14,489 nt of DNA from assembly GCA_031256095.1 (NCBI GenBank), contig JAIRRG010000031.1, forward strand, positions 1 to 14,489, in the 5' to 3' direction. The notes below the pieces were generated by a model that saw only the letters and a list, made by a program, of their open reading frames with translations, made no database searches and was not told where the DNA came from. Positions 9,027-14,489 of the stretch are shown here, one piece after another. The position numbers and the translations under genes are program-made. The first letter of the stretch is position 1; every line of letters begins with the position of its first letter. The stretch is from Desulfobulbaceae bacterium (lineage in GTDB: Bacteria > Desulfobacterota > Desulfobulbia > Desulfobulbales > Desulfocapsaceae).

Positions 9027-10836
9027 CCATTACATGGAGGAAGGAGAGATTGGCCGAGTCGGCGATCTGCGGCTGTGGCTGCGTATTGTCCGCCTTGGGG
9101 TGCGCCACCGCTGGCGGCTGGCCGCGGCCATTTGCCTGTCTTTTGTCCTAACCGCCGCCACCATGGCTCTGCCCTGGTTGTTGCAGCAGGCCATTGACCT
9201 CTATATCATGACTGGCAGCCTGCCCAAGGCTGAGCGTTTTGCTGGCATTACCACCTCTTGCCTGTGGTACGGCGTTTTGGTGGCCAGTGTTTTTTTCGTG
9301 TCTTTTGCCCAGATCCTGCTTTTGGAATACATCGGCCAGAGCATCATGCACCAGATGCGGCAATCGCTGTTCATCCATCTGATGGGCCGTGATCTGGCCT
9401 TTTTTCATGAGCATCCGAGCGGTCGCCTGGTTACCCGCCTGACCAACGATATTCAGAATATGTATGAGATGTTCACCTCGGTGATGGTGACCATTTTCAA
9501 CGATATTCTGCGCATGTTCTCGATCCTGGTTTTTCTCGTGTGGATGAGTCCGCTCCTGGGTGCCTGGATGGTGGCCTTCGTGCCGTTGGCCGCCCTGGTT
9601 TCAGTTTTTTTCGCCCGATTGTCGCGGGAACAGTTCCGGCAGATCCGCAGTCAACTGGCGGTAATCAACAGTTATCTGGCCGAGGCCATTGCCGGTATCG
9701 CCATGCTGCGCATCTTTGCGCGCGCCGTCTCGGCCAGCCGTTTGTTCCATGCGATGAGCCGCGAATTTTATCGGCGGACGCTGGGGCAGATCAAAGTCTT
9801 TGGCCTGTTCATGCCGATGACCGAATTGATGAGCACGGCGGCCATCGCCCTGATCCTCTGGTTCGGCGGCGGTGAGGTAATTCACAAGCGGCTGACCCTG
9901 GGCGAACTGGTGGCCTTCATCTCCTATATGCGCCTGTTTTTCCAGCCGCTGCGCGAGTTGTCGCAGAATTATTCCATCGTCCAGTCGGCCATGGCCTCGG
10001 CCGAGCGCATCTTTGAACTGCTTGACGAGAAAAACATCATGCCCGCTGCCGACCCGCCTGTGCCCTTGCCGGCGCCGCGTGGCGAAACTTGTTTCGACAA
10101 CATCATCTTTGGCTACAAAGCCGATGAGCCGGTCATCCACGGCCTCAACCTGCGCCTGCCGCCGGGCGCGACGGTTGCCCTGGTCGGGGCCACCGGTTCC
10201 GGCAAGACGACGCTGCTGAATTTACTGCTCAGGTTTTATGATCCCTGGCAAGGGCGCGTCACCATTGACGGGGTTGATATTCGCGAGGTTGATGTCGCGC
10301 GGCTGCGTCAGGTTGTCGGCGTCATTTTGCAGGATTCGCTGATCTTACAGGATACGCTTTTGGCCAATATAGTCATGGATGCCGGCGCGTCGCGGCAACA
10401 GGTGGAAGAGATATTAACGCGAACCGGCATGAATCATTTCGTCGGCCGCCTACCCGCCGGTCTTGATACCATGCTCGGCGAAGGTGGTCAGGAACTGTCC
10501 ACCGGCGAGAAGCAGCTGCTTTCATTCGCCAGGGTTCTGTGCCGCAATCCGCGCATCCTCGTCTTGGACGAAGCCACCGCCGCCATCGACACCGAATCGG
10601 AAAACATTTTGGAAGAAGCCATGGCCACAGTCTTTGCCGGGCGCACATCGCTGATCATCGCCCACCGTTTGTCAACGATCAAACGGGCCAGCCACATAGT
10701 CGTCATGGCCCATGGGCGCATCGTCGAAGAGGGACGGCACGACGACTTGCTGGCCCTGGGCGGTGCTTACGCCAACATGGTGGCACTGGATATGAAAACG
10801 GCGGCATCCATGCATGAGATAGGTTCGGCCTCGTAA
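9013..10836 (+). CDS. ABC exporter half-transporter, catalytic-site subunit
   Basis: This 607-residue half-transporter has a membrane domain (about 30-320) and a C-terminal ATPase domain, and is the partner of the preceding gene. Walker A is GATGSGKTT (392-400), the Q-loop glutamine is Gln440, Walker B is ILVLDE (515-520) with Glu520 present, and the switch histidine is His551 (AHRLST). The signature is altered to LSTGE (495-499), as in YheH-like subunits. In the head-to-tail dimer this degenerate signature faces the degenerate Walker B of the first subunit, so the defects fall in one site and the other site is complete. The ATG at 9013 has GGAAG 6 nt upstream, and a second ATG 21 nt later has none. 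The product should sit in the cytoplasmic membrane and export an unidentified substrate. Confidence 0.93.
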   Translation: MPPFDHYMEEGEIGRVGDLRLWLRIVRLGVRHRWRLAAAICLSFVLTAATMALPWLLQQAIDLYIMTGSLPKAERFAGITTSCLWYGVLVASVFFVSFAQILLLEYIGQSIMHQMRQSLFIHLMGRDLAFFHEHPSGRLVTRLTNDIQNMYEMFTSVMVTIFNDILRMFSILVFLVWMSPLLGAWMVAFVPLAALVSVFFARLSREQFRQIRSQLAVINSYLAEAIAGIAMLRIFARAVSASRLFHAMSREFYRRTLGQIKVFGLFMPMTELMSTAAIALILWFGGGEVIHKRLTLGELVAFISYMRLFFQPLRELSQNYSIVQSAMASAERIFELLDEKNIMPAADPPVPLPAPRGETCFDNIIFGYKADEPVIHGLNLRLPPGATVALVGATGSGKTTLLNLLLRFYDPWQGRVTIDGVDIREVDVARLRQVVGVILQDSLILQDTLLANIVMDAGASRQQVEEILTRTGMNHFVGRLPAGLDTMLGEGGQELSTGEKQLLSFARVLCRNPRILVLDEATAAIDTESENILEEAMATVFAGRTSLIIAHRLSTIKRASHIVVMAHGRIVEEGRHDDLLALGGAYANMVALDMKTAASMHEIGSAS

Positions 10837-10861
10837 GCTTTTCTGTCAGGTAAACAGTTGA

Positions 10862-11092
10862 AAAATAGAGTTTCTGGCGTTTTTTGACAAGCATTTACAG
10901 GCCCAACTCCCCATCACCAGTGCCCATGCCTTAGCCGCCAATGCGTTGTCGCAAATCCACAAAGATATCTTCGACAGAATGCTTTTGGCTCAGACCAAGG
11001 TTGAAGGCATGATTTTCGTGACTTCCGACAGAATCCACGGCGATTACCCACCGCCGGTAATCTTCATTTCCAAGCAAGGACGAATCGCATAG
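10862..11092 (+). pseudogene. C-terminal fragment of a PIN-domain (VapC-like) toxin gene
   Basis: An open frame of 76 codons ending in TAG lacks a proper start and reads like the second half of a PIN-domain ribonuclease toxin. It contains LPITSAHALAANAL, then DIFDRMLLAQTKVEGMIFVT followed by SDRI and YPPPVI. The DxFDRxLxAQ and (V/L)TxD blocks carry the conserved C-terminal PIN acidic residues. An in-frame TGA sits just upstream (10859-10861), and the N-terminal half with the first catalytic aspartate is absent, as is any antitoxin gene. It is most likely a decayed remnant of a VapBC-type toxin-antitoxin locus. Being N-terminally truncated it should be inactive as a nuclease. Confidence 0.7.
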
Positions 11093-11154
11093 GACGCATA
11101 AGCGAAGCATAATGCGCCCTATGCGCAAAACCCGAAAGCGCATTGCGCCGTATG
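11090..11154. repeat. REP-like pair of palindromes
   Basis: Two imperfect palindromes lie side by side right after the PIN remnant. The first has arms TAGGACGCAT (11090-11099) and ATGCGCCCTA (11112-11121) around an AAGCGAAGCA-type loop, with one mismatch. The second has ATGCGC (11121-11126) and GCGCAT (11138-11143), with further GC-rich flanks to about 11154. The GCGAAGC loop and the GCGC(A/C)T arms resemble the short extragenic palindromes dispersed in many bacterial chromosomes. Copy number cannot be judged from one window. Confidence 0.5.
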
Positions 11155-11252
11155 TAAAATGGCGGAATGCGTGGCGCTTTCCCAGCCTGTGGCTGGCTGC
11201 TTGTCATACTGAATTACAGCCCTTCGCCCGCTCCATCCGTTTAACGCTGTGA

Positions 11253-12197
11253 TTATTTCTTTTTCCCCAACTTGCGGGCCAATTCTTTATTTGACCAGGC
11301 GCAAAAACGCTGACGGCGCTCCGCCGTCAATCCTTCCATTTGCCCCAGGGTCAGCCACAGCCGGTCGGTTTCCTGGTTCTGACCATCTTCTGGTAAGGTT
11401 TCAAGAATATCAGCGCCCCTGGCGTACAAGGACGTCCATTGCTCTGGCGCGAAGTGGGATTGATGGCACATTTCCCATAGGTCGCCGTACCAGACGGTCA
11501 GTGGGTTGCTGGAACGCCGCACCTCGACGGCGCCCACTTGGATACTGTTGTGTTTTTCGTTGGGCTTTTCAACGGCTTTGTCAGCGGCCATAGGCTTGGC
11601 GGCAAGCTGCCCACCAGTCTGTTCACCCGCCGCGCTGCCTGTTGCAGGGGCTGAATCGCCTTTTTTGATCACCTCGTCCATCGTGCTGGCAATGCCGCCG
11701 GTGTTAGGCGCTGACGGGGTATCCCCATTTTCCGTGGTTGGCTTTGCCTCGTTGTCAGCGGTCTCGGCTTGACTGACGCTAGTTGGAGATTGAACTTGTA
11801 TTGACGTCGACTGCTGGCGGTACGTTATCTCTGGCGACCGATGGATAAAAATGGCCAGGCAGGTGACCATAGCGGCCATGGTGCCGCCGGTGTAGCCCAG
11901 CGTCTTCCAAGACAGGCGCGGCCAGGGCCAAGCCGGAGCCACGCCGCCGCGCCGCTCAGTGACGGTCTGTCGCGCCACTTCCAGCCAGGCGCGATAACAC
12001 TCCGGGCAGACGGCCAGATGGCGGATCAGCCGGTGTCGCCGCTCCCCGGTCAGCCGCCCTTCGGCTATGGCCGCGATCTCTTCCGGAATGAGGCAGCCAC
12101 TCGCTTGGGCGCTTGCCTGGCGGTCGGTTTTTTGCTCTTCGTCTGACGCCAGAGCCAGCAAAACCAAAGCTCGGTCCGGATATTTCTCCTCCTTCAT
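11253..12197 (-). CDS. Membrane-anchored zinc-finger anti-sigma factor
   Basis: This 314-residue protein would hold the adjacent sigma factor inactive until a signal is sensed. The cytoplasmic part has a ZAS/zf-HC2 motif: Cys35 at the start of CLIPEEIAAIAEGRLTG, then His60, Cys64 and Cys67 (RHLAVCPECYRAW), the Hx3Cx2C zinc ligands. One membrane helix spans about 100-118 (LGYTGGTMAAMVTCLAIFI). A Ser/Thr/Gln/Ala-rich, low-complexity linker of about 110 residues follows outside the membrane. The last 80 residues are a Trp-rich, charged helical domain (LWEMCHQSHF and DRLWLTLGQM) that I do not recognise. It starts 11 nt after the sigma gene stop in the same orientation. The role is assigned from the motif plus pairing, and the signal is unknown. 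Confidence 0.85.
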   Translation of the reverse strand: MKEEKYPDRALVLLALASDEEQKTDRQASAQASGCLIPEEIAAIAEGRLTGERRHRLIRHLAVCPECYRAWLEVARQTVTERRGGVAPAWPWPRLSWKTLGYTGGTMAAMVTCLAIFIHRSPEITYRQQSTSIQVQSPTSVSQAETADNEAKPTTENGDTPSAPNTGGIASTMDEVIKKGDSAPATGSAAGEQTGGQLAAKPMAADKAVEKPNEKHNSIQVGAVEVRRSSNPLTVWYGDLWEMCHQSHFAPEQWTSLYARGADILETLPEDGQNQETDRLWLTLGQMEGLTAERRQRFCAWSNKELARKLGKKK

Positions 12198-12208
12198 AAT
12201 CGAATCCC

Positions 12209-13021
12209 TCAGCCGCCATCTTGCAGCAAAAGCATCATTTCTTGATAGAGCCCGGCCCGCTCGAATTCCCGGCGCAGGCGGTCAAGAATACGCCGCATCC
12301 GGGCCGCCGCTTGCCAGCGTCCCATGCCAAGCAGTTGCCCGGCTTTGGTGACCGCCAAGCCATCCTGGTAGCACATCTTCAAAAACAGACGCTCTTGCGA
12401 AGAAATGTTGATGTTTACCGTTCTCAAAGCCCCATGCAGTTTGTCCGCCGCCTCCGGCCCGCCGCCAAGCAGCAGTTGAAAAACCGTGGTCATCGTTTCA
12501 TCCCGCTCGCTGCGTTCTGATTCCCCACTGGGCGAGGAAGGTGCCGTCACCGCCACTTCTGGGGCCTTATCAAGCGGCACTTCTTCTACCACCATGCCGC
12601 AGTCGGCAATGCGGGCGAGTATCCGCCGGGCTGCTCTCTCCACCTCGACAGCATTGGCGCCTTCCATGGCGGCGCAGACAAATTCCGTTGCCTCGCCGAG
12701 CGGTACCCGCTGGCGGCACAGGAGGGCGTGGAGTTTTTCCCATATGCCGCCCAGCTGTCGCACCCACAGCGGTGGACGGCGGCGGCCAAAGCGGGCGCCG
12801 GCGAAATTCTCTAACTCGACGACGGCCATCGCCCTGACAAAGGCGCCGAAGCTGGCTTCGCCTCGGTATATTTTCAGGGCCGCCCAGTCATTTTGGGCAA
12901 AACCATCCATAACTGCCAGTGCCGCCTTCTCGGCGATTGCGCTCTGCCAGAACCGCCTTTTCGCCATCTGATTGATAAAATCCCAGTGAGCGTGCGCTTC
13001 GGTCTTGTAATCGCGCTCCAT
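12209..13021 (-). CDS. Atypical ECF-like RNA polymerase sigma factor
   Basis: This 270-residue protein has a divergent sigma-70 region 2-like N-terminus (about 15-85), with GEASFGAFVRAMAVVEL and then FAGARFGRRRPPLWVRQLG. A C-terminal region 4-like helix-turn-helix (about 205-257) contains ISSQERLFLKMCYQDGL and AGQLLGMGRWQAAARMRR. The 120-residue segment between them is longer than the short linker of standard ECF sigma factors and includes a Ser/Glu-rich acidic stretch (about 160-177). A zinc-finger anti-sigma gene follows directly, which supports the call. GGGG lies 5 nt before the ATG, and an in-frame TGA 10 codons upstream limits the start. It probably directs its own promoter, though no matching -35/-10 pair can be named. 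Another DNA-binding regulator of sigma origin is possible. Confidence 0.75.
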   Translation of the reverse strand: MERDYKTEAHAHWDFINQMAKRRFWQSAIAEKAALAVMDGFAQNDWAALKIYRGEASFGAFVRAMAVVELENFAGARFGRRRPPLWVRQLGGIWEKLHALLCRQRVPLGEATEFVCAAMEGANAVEVERAARRILARIADCGMVVEEVPLDKAPEVAVTAPSSPSGESERSERDETMTTVFQLLLGGGPEAADKLHGALRTVNINISSQERLFLKMCYQDGLAVTKAGQLLGMGRWQAAARMRRILDRLRREFERAGLYQEMMLLLQDGG

Positions 13022-13053
13022 TGTGCCCCAGCAAGTCGTTGAAAAATTTTTTC

Positions 13054-13080
13054 ATCATCAGCGATACCTTGGCTGATGAT
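13054..13080. promoter_or_regulatory. 9-bp inverted repeat in the sigma gene leader
   Basis: ATCATCAGC (13054-13062) and GCTGATGAT (13072-13080) form a perfect inverted repeat with a 9-nt spacer. It lies 33 nt upstream of the sigma factor start. Read in the direction of that gene it is followed by GAAAAAATTTTTC, also self-complementary. It may be a repressor operator or a leader hairpin, possibly an attenuator, but the T-tract is displaced from the stem. Confidence 0.45.
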
Positions 13081-13129
13081 CTGTCATGTCCTTTATACAA
13101 GGAAACCGGTCAATTTGGCCGGGAAGATC

Positions 13130-13135
13130 ATTATA
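13130..13135 (-). promoter_or_regulatory. Candidate -10 box upstream of the sigma operon
   Basis: A perfect TATAAT is read on the minus strand about 110 nt before the sigma factor start. The hexamer 17 nt further upstream (AATCAT) is a poor -35 match, so the promoter is weak or depends on an activator. The region also lies just before the divergent small reading frame. Confidence 0.35.
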
Positions 13136-13152
13136 CATACACGAAGTGACGC

Positions 13153-13317
13153 ATGATTTCAAAGCGTTCAGTATTGGCGATGATTCTTTTTATGCTGCTG
13201 GTCGTCTATAGCATAGAAAACCGGCAGGAAATGGCGCCGGAGCAAAAAACGTACAAATTTTCGCAAAGAAAGCCCTATCTGCGCCTTTGGCTGAACAGCA
13301 AGCCGTTGTTCAGCTAG
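13153..13317 (+). CDS. Putative 54-residue membrane or exported peptide
   Basis: This short frame, divergent from the sigma operon, begins ATG ATT TCA AAG CGT and ends with TAG at 13315-13317. The product starts with a basic tip (MISKR), has one hydrophobic helix of about 15 residues (SVLAMILFMLLVVYS), then a polar, basic tail (RKPYLRLWLNSKP). It looks like a single-pass small membrane protein or a signal-anchored peptide. A weak GAAGTGA lies just before the ATG. No family is recognised. The 3' end coincides with a strong hairpin (13290-13314). Another overlapping frame continues to 13478, so a frameshifted longer secreted protein is an alternative. Its coding status is uncertain. Confidence 0.42.
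   Translation: MISKRSVLAMILFMLLVVYSIENRQEMAPEQKTYKFSQRKPYLRLWLNSKPLFS
13290..13314. other. 10-bp hairpin between converging genes
   Basis: GCTGAACAGC and GTTGTTCAGC pair with one G-T wobble around a 5-nt AAGCC loop, covering the last codons of the small frame up to its stop. The prmA stop lies 100 nt beyond on the opposite strand. No T-tract follows in either direction, so it is not a classical intrinsic terminator. It could still slow transcription or protect a transcript end. Confidence 0.45.
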
Positions 13318-13414
13318 AATGCCGTTCCAAGGCGGGCGCGGGCGCAGAGATGATCCTGATGGTACAGAGCCTTATATATTGCCGCGGCGAAAACATCGAG
13401 GGATGCCTAGCTCT

Positions 13415-14302
13415 TTATTGTGCATGTGAGAAATTTTTGTGCAGCCGTAACGCCGCCCATTCATTCTGCCGCCGCTGATCGCTTCCGATACAGCCGAGGG
13501 CAGCGAAATGCCTGATAATTGATTCCTCCTGTTTCCCGGCGAGGATGCCAGACAAGATCAAGGCACCGCCCGGCGCGGTTAGCCTGACCATATCCAGCGC
13601 TAAATCCAGCAGCACATCGTAGACGATGTTGGCAATGACGATGTGAAAATTTCCTGATAGTGAAGACAGATTGTCACCACTGATGCCAATTTTGGCACTC
13701 AGGTCATTTCTTGCCACGTTTTCTCGCGCAGCCGTTACCGCCAGTGGGTCGTTATCAATGGCAAGCACCTGCCCAGCGCCAAAAAGGGCCGCTGCCATGG
13801 CCAGAATACCGGTACCGCAGCCGACATCCAAAACTGTCTCCGCACCTGCCGCCACCGTTTCCAATAACAATGCCGCCGCCATGCTGGTTGTGGCGTGATG
13901 GCCAGTACCAAAGGCCATGCCAGGGTCCATAACAATGACCTTCTCCGTTGGCCGGGCGGCGTATTCTTTCCAGGTTGGGGCAATCACCAGGCCAGGTGTC
14001 AGGGTAAAGGGATGAAAATGCTCCTTCCAGCGGCTGCCCCAATCCTGGGCGGGCAGAATTTTCCAGCTAACGCGCGGTAACGCTATGCTCAGGGCCTTGG
14101 CCAATTGCTGGCAATAATTTTCCAGTTGCGTCACGATGGCCGCCGGATTTTCCGGCAGTGCAAGAAACACCCGCAACACCGGCCTATCGGCACTTTGCTC
14201 GACCGCCGCGTTAAAGACGCCAAGACAAAAATCGCCAATGGCGTCGAGGGCCATGACGTCGGCGTCGATGGTCAGGCACAGACAGGAGGAAACGGTTTTC
14301 AT
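13415..14302 (-). CDS. prmA: Ribosomal protein L11 methyltransferase
   Basis: This 295-residue SAM-dependent methyltransferase trimethylates ribosomal protein L11 in the cytosol. Length and layout match PrmA: an N-terminal substrate-recognition domain (about 1-90), a linker, and a class I methyltransferase domain. Visible motifs are MDPGMAFGTGHHATT (125-139), VLDVGCGTGILAMAA (157-171, the SAM-binding loop), AIDNDPLAVTAARENV (181-196) and ANIVYDVLLDL (224-234), which takes the place of the usual NI-x-x-x-PL motif. The N-terminal domain is divergent, which is common. The ATG at 14302 has no strong ribosome site, and an alternative ATG upstream is out of frame. It stands alone here, facing the small 54-codon frame and divergent from the gene at the window edge. 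Confidence 0.93.
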   Translation of the reverse strand: MKTVSSCLCLTIDADVMALDAIGDFCLGVFNAAVEQSADRPVLRVFLALPENPAAIVTQLENYCQQLAKALSIALPRVSWKILPAQDWGSRWKEHFHPFTLTPGLVIAPTWKEYAARPTEKVIVMDPGMAFGTGHHATTSMAAALLLETVAAGAETVLDVGCGTGILAMAAALFGAGQVLAIDNDPLAVTAARENVARNDLSAKIGISGDNLSSLSGNFHIVIANIVYDVLLDLALDMVRLTAPGGALILSGILAGKQEESIIRHFAALGCIGSDQRRQNEWAALRLHKNFSHAQ

Positions 14303-14350
14303 GGATGCGAGCCATTTATTGACCAGAATATCGATATCATATTTGAAATA

Positions 14351-14366
14351 TTGAGTTGTTACTCAA
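14351..14366. promoter_or_regulatory. Short inverted repeat in the prmA divergent region
   Basis: TTGAGT-TGTT-ACTCAA is a perfect 6-bp inverted repeat about 50 nt upstream of prmA and about 30 nt before the -35 region of the rightward promoter. It could be an operator for either gene. Its short length means chance is also plausible. Confidence 0.3.
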
Positions 14367-14394
14367 CATAAGAAAATGTTTTAGTTGTTTTTTG

Positions 14395-14423
14395 TTGGGT
14401 TTTCACATGTTTTGATGTATAAT
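14395..14423 (+). promoter_or_regulatory. Sigma-70-type promoter for the gene at the right edge
   Basis: TTGGGT (14395-14400) and a perfect TATAAT (14418-14423) are separated by 17 nt, followed by a GC discriminator. Transcription would begin near 14430, leaving a leader of about 48 nt before the ATG at 14478. The AT-rich sequence upstream fits a promoter. Confidence 0.6.
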
Positions 14424-14477
14424 GCTCTCTCACCTAAGGTAGTTCATATAACACAATACAATTTTTGAGAGAGACCA

Positions 14478-14489
14478 ATGGATCGTCAC
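14478..14489 (+). CDS. Start of a gene truncated by the window edge
   Basis: An ATG preceded by a GAGAGAGACC purine-rich stretch and a good promoter opens a frame of four codons (Met-Asp-Arg-His) that runs off the window. The product cannot be identified. Confidence 0.45.

Larger units (their letters stand above)
10837..11252. other. 416-nt stretch without an intact gene
   Basis: Between the ABC transporter and the anti-sigma gene there is no intact coding region. It contains the PIN-domain remnant (10862-11092), the REP-like palindromes (11090-11154) and a perfect CCAGCC-TGT-GGCTGG hairpin (11182-11196). None of the hairpins is followed by a convincing T-tract in either direction, so no intrinsic terminator is called for the transporter genes or for the anti-sigma gene that ends here. 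The accumulation of debris suggests a tolerated insertion site between two converging transcription units. Confidence 0.6.

Noticed and set aside
9050..9052. TTG start after a strong GGAGGAAGGAG sequence for the second ABC subunit
   Set aside because: The TTG is out of frame with the transporter. The purine-rich run encodes residues of the N-terminus, and the ATG at 9013 has its own GGAAG.
10844..10858. CTGT-CAGGTAA-ACAG hairpin after the ABC operon as a terminator
   Set aside because: The stem has only four base pairs and no T-tract follows.
12888..13100. Leftward 70-codon frame beginning MYKGHDRSS, overlapping the start of the sigma gene
   Set aside because: It overlaps the sigma factor's conserved N-terminus in another frame and has no domain, although it contains an attractive MMKKFF start.

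Overview
The window reads as an ordinary, gene-dense chromosomal segment of a Gram-negative bacterium with fairly high GC. The clpS-clpA pair, a C_GCAxxG_C_C-type cysteine protein and a radical-SAM/acyl-carrier operon would fit an anaerobic Desulfobacterota-like (former deltaproteobacterial) genome. That placement is inference from gene content, not from a phylogenetic marker. No phage, insertion sequence, CRISPR array, rRNA or tRNA was recognised.

Left part (1-4104, + strand): a palindromic leader, then clpS (N-degron adaptor) and clpA (AAA+ unfoldase), with a DUF1835-like gene of unknown function coupled to clpA by a 4-nt overlap. A cysteine-rich putative redox protein (C_GCAxxG_C_C family) follows. 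Its stop lies 1 nt from the stop of a converging operon.

Middle left (4106-5983, - strand): a compact operon of four genes in transcription order. These are a FabZ-like hot-dog dehydratase, a stand-alone acyl carrier protein, a radical SAM enzyme with extra C-terminal cysteines, and a small YTCNDY protein. The first three genes overlap or abut. No ketosynthase or ketoreductase is present, so the operon probably modifies a carrier-bound acyl chain rather than building one. It is the best candidate here for an undescribed pathway.

Region 5984-6558 is a 575-nt gap with several short palindromes and no convincing gene. It separates this operon from coaE (dephospho-CoA kinase, + strand) and two overlapping ABC half-exporter genes. 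Those two carry complementary active-site changes expected of a heterodimer with one degenerate and one canonical ATP site.

Region 10837-11252 has no intact gene. It holds the 3' half of a PIN-domain (VapC-like) toxin gene and a REP-like pair of palindromes. To its right, on the - strand, lie an atypical ECF-like sigma factor and a membrane-anchored zinc-finger anti-sigma factor with an extracytoplasmic C-terminal part. A 9-bp inverted repeat precedes the sigma gene, and a divergent 54-codon reading frame for a small membrane or exported peptide starts just beyond.

The window ends with prmA (ribosomal protein L11 methyltransferase, - strand), a good sigma-70-type promoter on the + strand, and the first four codons of a further gene cut off by the window edge.
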